A DNA stretch of 64,000 bases from Gymnogyps californianus (Eukaryota > Chordata > Aves > Accipitriformes > Cathartidae), in NCBI RefSeq assembly GCF_018139145.2, contig NC_059471.1, forward strand, positions 206,541,494 to 206,605,493, given 5' to 3'. The translations under genes and the position numbers were made by a program. This document shows, piece after piece, positions 11,501 through 24,000 of this stretch; positions within the stretch are counted from its first letter, which is position 1; the number at the start of each line of letters is the position of its first letter. The notes beneath the pieces were generated by a model, which made no database searches, was not told where the DNA came from, and was given only the letters and a program-made list of their open reading frames with translations.

Positions 11501-14500
11501 TCTGTATTTAGGAAGTGATTTTCCTGTGGCAAAGATTTGAACCAAACAAGCACAAAAGAATTACAATAGCATGAATCCATGAATTCTTCTCTGCTGATTA
11601 ATTAGCATTTATCCCATTCTCTTTTTGAGTCACTATGTTAATGGTCTCACAAGTGCTGAACCGGAAAGATTTTTTGTTTTGTTCTAACTACTCTACCCGT
11701 AAGGCTTGAGAACCAGAGTGGCTCTATCATTTGCATGAAGTAAGGTCAGTTCAGGGAGAACTGTGGCACAATGGAAGTTCACAGAAAATGAAACTCAGTT
11801 TGGAGCTGTCTTCAGAAATACACCACCAAGTTCCTGAGTTGCTAACACAACTGGAGTCAATGGACTTGCTGAGTTCACCCAAATTAATTCTGATGTATTT
11901 TGGTATGAGATCAAACCCAGGTCTCATGGGTCTGACAGAATTAAAATGTTTCCAGTTAGCTCAGTATCATTTTGAATCATTAACTCTGAGATGTAATAAA
12001 GACCTAATGATACCACTCCTCACTGTTTCATTTTGGATTGTTTTAAAGTGAAAAAGAACTACTGTTCTTGGGTGGACTGGCAAGCGACGGGTGAGTACCA
12101 GATGTGGTTAGAATAAAGATGACTGGCTGCTAAAGTAATAACACTTGAAGTTCCATTTAAAAGTATTTCAAGACATAGCTGCCCAAAGGGGTGAAAAGTT
12201 TCCTTTTACAGTTATAAATTTCTCATTCTTTCTTCCCTGGAGTATCATAGGAGTGATGGAGAACATAATATAGCAATTAGGTTCTGCAGCTAAATTCCTC
12301 AGCAGAGATGTGTATTGTAGCAGGCAAAAAAATATGTGTTTTTCTATAGTTGTAAAAAAAAAATATAGAGAACTGCTGACAAAACCTTGTATAGACTGTG
12401 GATGATCCCTGTGATGTTTTATACAAGAAATAGTGGAAGAAATGCATCTAAAGCCAACCAGAATCACCTGCCGATTTCTGCTTACCTGGAACGTGCTTCA
12501 GTATTTTACCTCAGCTCAGTGGATCTTGACCTGTGTTAGTCTGAAGAGCCACCACTTCAGGGTAATGTATTTTTAAAGCTTTTTAAAAATTATTGTCAGT
12601 TGTTTGCCATGTTATGCAGGTGGCAAGAAGAATTACATTTAATTATGTAAATCAAATTTTGCAATTTGGTTGATAAGGGAAGTATCTGATACAGCAACTG
12701 CTTTGAGAGTCTTGCCTAATTGTTGTGTCAATCTGACTTGTTTGTTGAGGCAGCCGACTTCATCCCACTAAGACATTCTGTATCTGTTTTCAATTGCCAA
12801 TTTCTTAGCTGTATCTCATGGGGAAAAAAAGCCCTTTTTAAAACACGAACCACATTCTGTATGTGAGTTGATTAATTCAGATGAATGGCATTATGGAAAG
12901 TTAAGAAAAAATGAGCTCTGACTGACAAAACTTGATAAGATTACTACTTCAACATACTAGCATTCTTCATTTCCTTCTGATTTCTATTTCCTTTTGGAAG
13001 AAGACTAGAAGAAAAAAATGAAAAATATCAAAGGCAAGTAAACCCAGATTTGTCACAATGGATTATTTTGCCTTTATTTGAGACTTAAAAATTATAGTTT
13101 TAATAACATAAATTTCTGGCTTTCCTTTCACCTGACCATTTCATTTCAAGGTTACAGTGTAACATTTTCTGGATATCATGAAATAATAGCCAAGATTCTG
13201 TGAAGCAGTTAACCCGACGTAAAGTGAGAGAGGCATTGAAACAATGAAGCTTTCATTTTGAAATAGCTGGTTTGTGAATATTCTTGACAGGAATTAGTTA
13301 AGATATAGTAAAAATGTCTCCGAGTGTCTGGGCTTCTAGTTAAAGTTGAAAGCATAACAAAGTAGGAATTTGATCACTCTTTCTTGTGTTTATTAAATCC
13401 TGTCTTTCCTATGTAGGCATTGCTTCCCCAACAGAATTTGCTCTTAGAAATGAGCTGCTGTTAGGTCCTCTATTCTTAAACTGTTGGCAGGTTCCTGTAA
13501 AGTACAGTGGCCATAAAATGTGTGCTCTGCTGCTACGGGAATACAGCATCACTCTGACATAATGCTAAGAGTACTGGTAACTCTGCCTTGTATTGATCCC
13601 AATAAAGAGGTTTGATCCCAATAAACTCTAGTAATATTTCTTTAGACTATCACTACACTTCATCTTTTCATTCAGAGAAAGACTAGAGGTTACAAAATAT
13701 TCATTTATGTCATCCTCCTCTTTGGAGATCTCAAAAAGCATTATTTCCATAAAAAAGGACATGATAGGTTAATACCTTTATGCTTGTCATGTATTAAAAT
13801 GCTGTAAAAACATTTGTCTTTAGAGCAATATACTGTATTTTTTCTATCTAAATGAAGTTACGCTCTCAAGCCAATTTTCAGAAGGGAGACGCTAATAATC
13901 TTCCTTGCTTTTTGACCAAATTGACTCATACATTTGTGTTCTTAGAAATGGCTCTTTTGTAATAGACAGTCAGTGAACCCTAATAGTCTTGAGACTGCCA
14001 GCTAAGTTGATGGTGTGTGACCAGAAAAGGGTGCTGCAGAGAAAAAAAATGAAGACGACATCTGAAAGTTGCATATTTCAGTTCAATAGTTCACTTTTAT
14101 TAGCATTGTATTTTAATATGTACTTGACTAGCCAGGCATTTATTTTCTCACAGAAAGCTCACATAAGGACAGAAATGGATGAAAGATTAGAGCTGATCTT
14201 CAAAGAAACTGGCACAATATTAGCATATGAATGGAAATCTAATCCATATTTTAGATCACTGAAGAAAACAAGTACATGTGAAGTGCTTGAATGATAATGG
14301 GCTCCAAAAAATACATTCATGCAACCCAAGAAGAAACTGGAAATGGACAGCAAATGTTTAGGATTTAAAGATGGTTGAAAAACAAAAAGTGATATTTTAA
14401 TTCCCAGAAGCATGAAATGTATATATTCAAATTTCCATCTGTTGCTAGGGTGTCACACTTAGGACAAGTCCGAACTAAAATCCTGATTCTTCTGGTTCTG

Positions 14501-16409
14501 CTTTAGACATAGGAAGAACATCACAAGAGCAAAATTTTACCAATTTGGGATGGCAGAGATCCTACAAGGTAAGCCTGCAGAATTTGGCCATCATCAAAAC
14601 CAAACCTATATAACTCAGGTCTAAACTTTGAAGCCTCGTCTGAAACGTAAATCTGATCTGAACACAATAACTGCCCATCTATCTATAATAAATATAATGA
14701 AAACAGACGGGAAACCTTTCTCCCACACAAACTGTCCATACAGTTCAGCAGTGACCTATTACCACTGCAGCACAACAGAAATATCTAATAGGATTAAAGT
14801 CATCACTGGCACTGAAAAAAGGTCATCTAGAACCTGAACATGGCCAATAAGCACTCTCAACGTGTCCATTTATGTGTTTTGTACTGTTACCAATTGCTAC
14901 AACATCTGAACAAATTCCTGGGAAAATAGATTGGCACTAAAACAAAACCTCTGGTGGAGGTGTTAAGTTTCTGGCTTTTTGCCTGCTCCACATTATTAAA
15001 AATTTTTCATGCAGTTGGATTTGGGACAATTTAGGAAAGGGAAGTTTATAACTTCCTTTTAAGTATTTTTCTGGGGAAAAAAAATTTGTAGAAATGTTAT
15101 GAAGCATTGTCTTTTGATTGTCAGATTCTGGTTTTATCCAAGCCCAGCTGAGGACTTCTTTCCTAGCTAAAGAATGCTCCAGAATGCTTCATAAGCCATT
15201 TTTCCTCAGAGAAATAGTGAAATAATCATTTGTCTGCTACCCAGCTCTTCATTACGTAAAGAATAAATTAGCAATTGGGCAAAGACTGGAAAATATTAGA
15301 TTTTGGGTTGTTTAGTATTTGTTTTTTCAAAGCATACTTGTTTAACTGAGAGCAAAACTAAGGTCTAAAGTATGACTTTATTCTGTGAAAAAGGAATTAA
15401 CTGGCAATTCTTCCACTGTGACTGAAAGGACTATTTTTTCTGAGTTATTTTATTTGCAGGTCAGATACAATGTTACAGGAGTCAGTGAAGATACTGGTTT
15501 TAAAACAGCAAAAAATGGAGAAAAACCTGGCCCCAGAGGACCAGGTTTATATCAGCATTTCCAGACTACAAAGGAACTTCCAGGTCTTAGTACTGACATA
15601 GGAGGCAGAATTAAGGTCTAAGAACAAGTCTGTTCCTGGACTGTTTTTCCCAGGCTGGACCAAGCCACACTGTGTGAGGAAGGGGCATCCCTGTGTCACA
15701 GGGAAATGCTCAGCGAGGGTGGGCTGCTCCCATTGGGGAGAAGGTGACATCTCCCTTAGCTCTTTAGTTAGTCCTAGCACTGCGTTATTAATCCCTACAC
15801 AAAGATGAAGTGGTAATACACTCTCAAATTTCCTTTTTCACATTTAAATAAAATGTCGTATTTGTTAGAAGAACCAGGCTGAAATGTTTATCCCTGGACC
15901 TACAGGAGAAAGAAGCTGATGGAAGGATTTCAAATAGCATTTGAGGATTTATCCTGGCTATAGGCAGAAATATTGGCCTTAAAAAAAAAGAGTTCAGAGT
16001 CCAGAGGTCACCACTCTGCTCAGCTGCAAGGATTTCAGTGGCTTTACGTGTAATAAGACTAGAGTAGCAGTGGAAAATGAAGGTCTCCGGAGGGGACTTG
16101 CATCATTACAATGAAGGGAATACCTGCTTAGAAAGATATTGCCGTTTAAGCAATGATAAATATCAAAAGAAAGGAAACAGCCTAAAAATATAATTGGAAG
16201 AAGTGAGGAGCACTTCACCCTGGTACTTGATTGCCCCCCAAACGGCCAGTGCCTGTGCAGAGCTGCAGCAGCTTCTGCTGGGGCTGGGGGTCAACTTGAA
16301 GGAAACTCAGGACAAGGCTGAGGCCTAGGGCAAAAAGCAAATGCACATGCATCATTTTAAGCATATAGATAGCCCTATCAAAGAAATAAGTAAAACCCTT
16401 GTAAGCTTG
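8536..16409. other. Unique non-coding sequence, no gene seen
   Basis: No gene, RNA or clear repeat family was seen. Weakly GC-rich patches occur at about 8805-8960 and 11090-11170 without CpG clustering. A 14-bp direct repeat lies at 13593-13625. A short 'ggagtcaatgga' word near 11853 may be a fragment of the same sauropsid repeat seen at 3.15 kb, but it is too short to call. The longest open frames (154 codons at 10257-10721 plus; 106 codons at 11731-12051 plus) have no recognisable features. Confidence 0.65.
13593..13625 (+). repeat. 14-bp direct repeat, period 19
   Basis: TTGATCCCAATAAA occurs at 13593-13606 and again at 13612-13625, identical. Both copies contain an AATAAA word, which here comes with the duplication and is not evidence of a gene end. 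Confidence 0.85.
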
Positions 16410-16485
16410 ATTCAATGGCACTGCTCAGATATTGAAGCCACTCATGTGCTTAAATGACTTCCCTGTACTGAGGCCTGAACCTGAC
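16410..16485. repeat. Ancient sauropsid interspersed repeat remnant
   Basis: The order 'ggcactgctcag', 'ccactcatgtgcttaaatg', 'cttccctgtactgaggcc' resembles the arms of the same old sauropsid repeat proposed at 3140-3220. In better-preserved copies 'actcatgtgcttaaag' is followed by a 'tgcttt.ctgaattgaggcc' end. This is a recollection-based match to a diverged copy. Confidence 0.45.
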
Positions 16486-16621
16486 AAGTCGTGAGGGAGT
16501 GAAATTTGTTACTGTCTCTTGACAGTTTTGTGATCCGTAAGAACAGAGCCTAACGGGCTCAGAGAAGTTTACAGTGGACAGGTACCCTTCTCAGAAATTT
16601 GCCAACACATTTAGCCACCTT

Positions 16622-16725
16622 CACAGAATCACGGAACGGTTGAGGTTGGAAGGGACGTCTGGATGTCACCTGGTCCAACCATCCTGCTCAAGCAGGGTTA
16701 CCTTTTGGAAAGCCACATAACACTA
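16622..16725 (-). repeat. CR1 LINE 3' end, avian type, truncated
   Basis: The plus strand starts with the inverted CR1 3' terminal octamer tract ('cacagaatcacggaac'), then 'ggttgaggttggaaggga', 'tcacctggtccaacc' and 'ctgctcaagcagggtta'. That is the reverse complement of the 3' end of avian CR1, so the element is on the minus strand. Similarity fades after about 100 bp, as expected for the short 5'-truncated copies CR1 leaves. It carries no coding capacity. Confidence 0.93.
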
Positions 16726-17250
16726 TCCAAAACCTGAGCAGGAAGGTCTGTTGGGGTAGTTCCCTTTGGTCATGGCAGAAAGGCATTTATAGGGCTGGGC
16801 ACAAAAAGCTGCTTTATGGCTGTTTTCATTTTTCTGAGTGTAGAAGAAGTTTGCTGATTTAGCATTTTCCCCAAACACTAAATTCAATTAAAAGAATAAA
16901 ACCAGCAACAAATAAGTAAAGGCCAGTATTTATTTCCTAAATTTGTGTTGTCTGTAATAAGAAGAATCATCCTTTTAGTTTTCTCTACAGTTTTCTTAAC
17001 TTTTTATAAAGCAATTTGGGCATACTCAGAAGAATCTATCATCAGGCTCATTCCCTTGTGCACGTTATTGCTAGTTTATTTTCCATCTTGCAAATGTTCA
17101 GAAATGTCAGTTTTCAGTAAAATCTTCTTAGCTGGAAATTGGAATTCAGTTACGGCAATACACTCCAAAGTCAAAAAGTGAACCAAACAATTTTCACTGC
17201 ACTATCTCTCTGCTCAGTCACAGTCTTACAGTTTTGGATTTTAGCATAAC

Positions 17251-17268
17251 AAAAAAAAAAAAAAAAAA
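17251..17268 (+). repeat. A18 homopolymer tract
   Basis: Eighteen consecutive A bases follow 'ttttagcataac'. I recognise no retroposed gene or SINE body in front of it, so it is scored only as a homopolymer. Confidence 0.9.
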
Positions 17269-18036
17269 GAGCTGTGAATAAGAGACCTTTGTCTGCTGTT
17301 CATCTTCTAAATTATCTGAAATATTTAACTACAAAATTGCTTTTGTCCTCTTCCCCTAGTACAATACTGTTTGAGATTCAGTCACCTGAATACCTGATAT
17401 GTCCATATTTTCTGTTTGACATTTTTCTCTGTGAATACTGGATAGGATTTTCTTATTATAATGGTTTGAACTTTAGAGAAACAGTGATATATAAACAAAT
17501 CTTCTGATTATTTTTCACAATTTCCAGCAGCATGAGAATTGCAATGTAAATGAGTGGCTCTCCCAGCTGAAAGAAGAGAACATTTACCACTATGCCTCTT
17601 AGAACAGACCTGTGGGAACTTCCCTGTAGGAATTAAAAAAGACAGTTCACATATATTAAAGCAGAACAAATGAGAGAGACAAGAAAGACAAGGTTCAGGG
17701 AGATAAGAATAACAATCCTGCTAACCGTAGGTGATTTGCATTTAAATATCAGAAGCTAGAGTGAGCAAATAAGAAAAAAATTCCTCACTTTTTCCCCCCC
17801 ATGGTTAGTGTCAAACCATGTAAAAATAAATGATGAGATAGATTCTTAACATTGTACGTACACAGGAGAAAACACACAGTACAAATAAGTATTTGAAAAT
17901 TCCTTTAACTGACATTGGATCATGCACTTTGACATATAGGTTGTAAACTCACCTCTGGTCAAAAACTCTGTTAATCTGAATTTATGCCATAGCCCTTATT
18001 CCAAAGAAATTGTATGGAGAAATAATGGATTAATGA

Positions 18037-18068
18037 ACACACACACACACACACACACACAAAAAAAA
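18037..18068 (+). repeat. AC dinucleotide microsatellite plus A8
   Basis: Twelve AC units (18037-18060) are followed directly by eight A bases (18061-18068). The uninterrupted array is likely to be length-polymorphic. Confidence 0.97.
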
Positions 18069-18793
18069 GCTTGTTAATGCAAGGTTGAATCCTACCATGT
18101 ACTGTACAAGCTATATGCGTGTGAAAAATTAGAAGAATTTGCATTGTGTCTTATTTGACCTATATAAAAGCTCATAAAATTACTAGATAAGGTATGTACA
18201 CATAGCTTTTTGAATGTACATTTCCAATTCTTGGAATGGGATTTCCCACCCTGACATTCTAACTTGCACCATTTATCTTTCCATCCTTACATTATTCATC
18301 CTTGCATCCATAAAAAACACAGAGCTTTCAGTCTATGCACTAAAGTTAATTGGGTCAGGATTTTCCACAGGTCATTTGCTCCTCAAGCACAAGTTATGTG
18401 TAGGATCATTTTGCCACTCTCTTAGAGCCTGAAGCTGGTACAATCAGTTTATCTGTGGAAGTATCTATTTATCATGTTTAATCAATCAAATAAAAAGATG
18501 TTAATGACTTTGCTTCTCACAGTGGAATTGTGTTGATCACTTTGATCTCATAACAGTAAATAAGCAAGCAGCTGCTTTAGTGCTGTTTTGACTTAAAATG
18601 AAATTTTGTTTTGCCTTCTAATTCTGACCTTGGGTAAGAGTTAAACTCAACGTATAGTAAAGTCTTTTACTAGACACCTTATAATTTCAGAGATTATTTT
18701 TTAACCTTTACCTTAAACAGTTTGGCGCGTAAATATTCTATCTATGAGATTGTAAATCATGCTGATTTGGTTCCTGCCCTGCCTTCTGATCTG

Positions 18794-18818
18794 CTGAGTG
18801 ACTATGCGAGTCACTCAG
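18794..18818. repeat. Perfect 10-bp inverted repeat with 5-nt loop
   Basis: CTGAGTGACT at 18794-18803 and AGTCACTCAG at 18809-18818 are exact reverse complements, separated by ATGCG. The arms carry AP-1-like half-sites (TGAGT/ACTCA). The dyad lies inside the candidate regulatory stretch 18710-19080. It could be a dimeric protein site or a small hairpin; no surrounding gene context distinguishes these. Confidence 0.85.
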
Positions 18819-20279
18819 GCCCCAAATTGCATCTCTTGTTGCTGATTTGAATGTTGTTTCGCCACACAGTAAATCCTATTGAGTCTGAAAGAGCTGCAGC
18901 CGGGGAATAATAAACCCCTACTGCGACTACATATGCAGATAATTCAGCTGATTGAAATATAAATGCTAGTATCTAACTTAGGTCAACTTCAACATTTTCT
19001 GACTATCTGCAAAGCAAATGCAATAACGGATCAAGTATGAAAATTGAATTTTTATTGGTTAGTGAATTCCTTGAAACCATTACTTGGGGTTTTTTTAATT
19101 GAAAAGAAGTGGGAGATCTTTGCATCAGAAATTTCTCCTATCTAATTCAATTTTCAACTATGCTCATATATGTTCATATATTCTTATAAATGTTCGTAAT
19201 AGGAAATTTCCAATATTTCAGATGATCCCCAAACAAGGCTGAGATGGGTTACCAAGCTGATTGGTGTAAGACAGAAATCTAATTCTCTCTGTGGCTTCAC
19301 CTAAATTTGGATGAAGAGTCATAGACAGAGCATATGAATCTGGAAGAGCAACCTCTGCAGCTGAGGCAAGCACCCAACTGTTCTCCTCCTGTTGTGCTCG
19401 TTACAAATTGAAACCTTTCCTGGCATATTTTAGAACAACAGACAGTTTACTTTAAAGAACATCATGGAAAATGGGCTTTGGGCTGGCTGACTGTACCTTT
19501 CCCTCTTTATTCTCACCTATAACAAAGATTTCCCTCTGTCATGAACATCCTTTATTTGCCTAGCAGAGAGATTGGGGATCTGGGCAACAGATTTCAGTAC
19601 ACATGGTATTAGGTGCATCTTTTTTATTGTGAAGAACATCATGATTTATTGTTGCTCTAGGAGAATATTGACCTTGGCATCTCCTCAGTTAATATTTAAC
19701 TCTTGGGTCAATAGATCTGGATATTCACTTATTCAGAAGTCACTATCACCTTAATTGTTATTGGCAGGACATACCATAAAAATCTTTGGAGGCTGATAAT
19801 TGAGTATTTGTTACTAAATACTATGAAGAATATCATAGTAAAGACCTGATGCAGTGATGACAAAGATGATCTCATGGTCATAAAATTTTTGTATATGGAG
19901 CCACTAGTTGTGTTTGAGTAGAAAAAATGCTAAAAAATGGACACTAATTGGCAGTACGCGTTTGGGGTTTGGTTCTTTTCTTTCTTCTATTTGTTTAGAT
20001 CAGTAGCAGCAGAAATTATTTCAGTGAATTAGGAACAAAACCAAATTTCTAATTCCCATTAAAACTGATTACATGGTAATTAAATGAGCACATAACCAAT
20101 ATTTCAAGGGAAGACAAGTACTTCTTTTGTCTGTCTGCCTGGAAATGTGTTAAGCATAAGCACATTCTGAAAGTGTTTTGGTTTTGTTTTTAATCTTTGC
20201 GCATTCATCACATACCAAGCACACTAAGGGCATTGATCCACATCTGTAGATAACACAGTAAGACATCTGCTAATAACAA

Positions 20280-21070
20280 TATCCTCTTCTCCTTCTGGTG
20301 TAGCATGATGCCATGGTCCTGGCCACAAGGAAAGAACTACAGTCTCCTGGCTGATGAAGTGCACTTCAGCTGTGCTGAATTTATATGAGATAGCTATAGG
20401 ACGTCACCTGCGCAGCTACCTTCAGAAGTGGAGGAGCACTGGACTGTGATACAGAGATAATTCTTCACACCCAGCATTTCATTTTCTCCTTCAGAACCAG
20501 TATTGCATTTTCTTCCTCCTCTTTGACACTGAGGATCTCCATGGGAATGACATAGACACCTTCATGACTCATGACTTGAATAAAAGGGGTGTCCTATATA
20601 CTTCCCAATTTCTGCTCATCAACAGAAATTCATTTAAAGTTCTGCTTCTTGGAAACGTCTTTCAGTTAGGCTGCTTTTAACATGCCGTAAACATAGCCAT
20701 GTCCACTGTGAGATTGGTGGAGGTTTGGGTACATCACTGTGACCAGCAAGATCCCAGTAAGGTCTGCTTGGTTCTTCTGGAGGGCCACTCTGTGCAGCAG
20801 TGACAGATTCATCTCTAGTGAACAACAGAACCCAGCACTCCCACTGGGAGTAACAGGAACATCATTTGCCCTGCACAGAAACAGAGAAGGATGGCAACGA
20901 TTGCATCTGTTTTCATTTGGGCACTCATATGTGTCCTGCTGTTTGGCGCTCTTTCTTTTAACTTCTTGTGTAGTCCTATGATGGATAGGAAATAAAAATG
21001 AAGAAGGAAGAACCTTTCTGGGGCTAGAATCACTGCCAGTGTGATGGTCAGATACCTGATATATTACCAT
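20280..21070 (-). other. No gene called; open minus frame of doubtful meaning
   Basis: Frame reading on the minus strand gives 134 open codons (20666-21070). The same frame continues with only a few stops to about 20460, including an acidic stretch reading VYVIPMEILSVKEEEENAI. An overlapping frame (20815-21033) begins near a hydrophobic run, KTDAIVAILLCFCAG, that resembles a signal peptide. This could be a decayed coding relic, but I cannot match any family, and open runs of this length occur by chance here. No splice or start context supports a live gene. Confidence 0.2.
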
Positions 21071-24000
21071 ATATTAGTAACTCCTACACAGTAGAAAAAC
21101 ATCAGTCCTTGTATGGCTTTTGCACCAGCTTCATGAGTTAGCAGCACTTAGGACGAAGATACAAACAGTTAAACAGGTGGCAACAGGCTGATTCAAGAAG
21201 AAACAAAGATTTTATTATATATAGGTAAGCTAATATATATATTAAGACACATAAACATTGCTTTTATAAATAGAAATCAGTCTTCTGAGATGCCTAGCTT
21301 TATTAATTAGTATGATGGACATATGAGTATGCATGCATGTAAATAATTTACTTTTGAGATTATAAGACATTTCTGAATTCAGACTGTGTCGATACCAAAT
21401 ATATAATGATACTCGCCAAGTCAAGCTCTGACAGCACTGTGACCCTAATGATGTGGTTAATGCTGAAATGATGTAAATGTAAGGTCTAACAAATAAAATG
21501 GGGTATTTCAAGGATCATGCCAAAATACACAGGTAGTTAGAATTCACAAGTGAAAATGTACATAACATGGCTGTGGAGATAAAGGAGCATGACTGAGAGA
21601 CAGGTTTTCCTGCAGTTCTTTTTTTCAAAGATAAATTCTCTGAGATCTGTTGTTCCTATCCAGACAATAGGGCTTTGAGTATAAAAGAAATAATCTTTAT
21701 AATGGGTTTTTCTCCTTTAAGCCTTAGTTTTAATGAAATTTAGTCTACTCAAATCTTGCCTAAATTTAGATTAAGGACATGTAAAATCCCTCAAAGAGTC
21801 AACAGCAACCTAGTCTGTCTATTCTCCAAGAATATTGCCCCGTAGATGCTTATAATCATAACATGCCCTTCTGTTTAGCCTAAATGTTCCCTGGATGCCT
21901 AAGTGTAGTTGTGCAGTTGCATGAAGTAGTAAGAGCGAGATGAGCTCCCATATCCTGCCTGAGGGTGCTTTGTAGCCGGATGGGCACCCATCTCTGGAAA
22001 AATTCCCAGAGAAAGTGTCAACGTTAAAATGGGCAGCACTGCAACCAGCAATGATGTTCCCCACCCCCGCCTTTTTATTTTTTTTGCAAAACAGTTTAAT
22101 AATTAAGAGTTGTCTACCAAGAACTTAGATTCTATGCCCATGCTTCAAGGACCCTTGAACTTACATTACAGGATATTTCATGTTTCATTTCTGTTGTGCA
22201 AAATTGCAGTATTCATTATAATAACTCTGATAGCTTTCTGTAACTGTTTGCTGGGATGAACTTAATTAAAGAATGGGTATTTACCTGGCTTATCGTTAAT
22301 AGTCAACAGAAGTAAAAGGCTTATGCAGCATGATAAAGAAAAAGAAAGGTGGCTGCTTTGAAGAACAGGGAGGACAAATTTCCTTCATCAACGTCTAAAT
22401 AGTTCAACAAATGTAGTATGTGAGGACCCAGCAGACATTTTAAGATGAGGCAGAACAATAAGCAATGGCTAAAATGGCATCAATCAGCTTATGGGGTTAA
22501 AAAAAAAAGAATGGCACTGAATGTGTTATAGTTACCAGATGTGGTGGCACTTAATGAAATTGCCCTTGCAGGTCTGAAGCCATGTTTCCAGTGCCTGATG
22601 CATAACACCTGGGATCACAATGCTCCTGCTCTTCTCCCTCTCATTACACTCACTTGCTCAGTAATGGTGGTGAGCAGAAACCTTTCGGTACCTGGCTGGC
22701 ACAGTATTCTTGCAGGTGGATGTAATTACTTCTGCTCCTTTTGGACAGGTTTCCTAACAATGCTACAACTATATTTGTTTAAATCTGACATTTTAATTTT
22801 ATGAGAGGAAAGTGTTCTTGCACTCCAACCAGCAGCGCAGTGTGTCCAGGGCATTTCTTCAGCTGGCTGACGTGGGAATGGCATGTTCTGCTAGCACTGA
22901 CACTGGAGCAAGCATGTCTGCAGCCGTGGGGAAGCTCACAGTTACTTGCGAGCTGAGCAACTCACACTGGATTAGATCTGCCACAGAGCTGTCATTTATA
23001 ATATAAGACTTTCATTATACTTACGGGGCTGAATTCAGATTTTGTTATATAAACAGAATTCCTGTTTTCAGCAAATCTATTCAAACACGAAAAGCAGGTA
23101 CCCAGTTGCCTGGTCTCCTTCTAGACATCTAGGTCCTGCTTTCCTGACTGGCAGTGGTTTGGCTTTAACAGGAGGGGGACAAAGCAAGCTGATGAAAGAC
23201 ACTACCTGTGCCCTTGGAATAATATTCAGTGCTGTGGATTCAGGATTTTCACTTCTTGGATCGCTGCTTTAATTACTGGACTAAAATGCAAAAGACACAG
23301 AGCAGCAGTCCTGGTCCATTAGGTTCTCATCCTTAGAAGAGGGCTGAGTAGTGTGGATGACAAGTGGATGAACAACCTTGGTATTTCTTACCAATTTCTT
23401 GTACTCTGCATGGGCACTTCACTTTAGGCCAAGTGACTTTCCCTCTGTAGATTTTCAGCAGCACTAGTGAGAGCACAGAAATCTGGAGCAGATATTTTAG
23501 GCATCGTGGGCTTCCCCACAGAGCCAAGTGTTTACCATTCTGGTGAGATAATACTTATATTAGGAACTTCTGTGAGCGAGCGGGATTCTGCTTGGAAGGG
23601 ATGTGACCAGCAAGCTCATACGTATGTGTACACCCGGGAAGCAAAGCCTACACCAGATCTTAAGGAGCACATCCCTTACAGGACCCTGATGATGATGATG
23701 TAACAATGATGTCAATATTCTGCTCTGGTTTGCATATAGCTCTCACCACTGTACTACTAAAGCCTTTTGAAAGTGCTGTAAACAATATGATTATCTACCA
23801 TCATATGCAGTTCTTTTCTTTCTCCAAGGAGAAATTTTGCACGTGTCTTTGAAGATTATTTAATAAATAATATGCATACCGTGCAATCTGTGCTTGGAAA
23901 CAATGCTGAAGGTGTGTTTAGAAGGAAAAAAAAGAGTGAGTTTTCTGATGGTGCCATTGAATGGTTGTGCTGTGGTCTGAGCTTGCCTCTGGAGGTCCTG

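Larger units (their letters stand above)
16726..20279. other. Unique non-coding sequence with simple repeats
   Basis: No gene seen. It contains an A18 tract (17251-17268), an AC microsatellite (18037-18068) and, at about 18710-19080, a stretch with a perfect 10-bp dyad, an E2F-like word and homeobox-like TAAT/ATTA words that could be a conserved regulatory element. Confidence 0.6.

Noticed and set aside
11850..11890. 'ggagtcaatggacttgc' as another copy of the ancient sauropsid repeat
   Set aside because: Only the core word is present, without either arm.
17251..17268. A18 tract as the tail of a processed pseudogene or SINE
   Set aside because: No recognisable gene or SINE body precedes it and I see no flanking target-site duplication.
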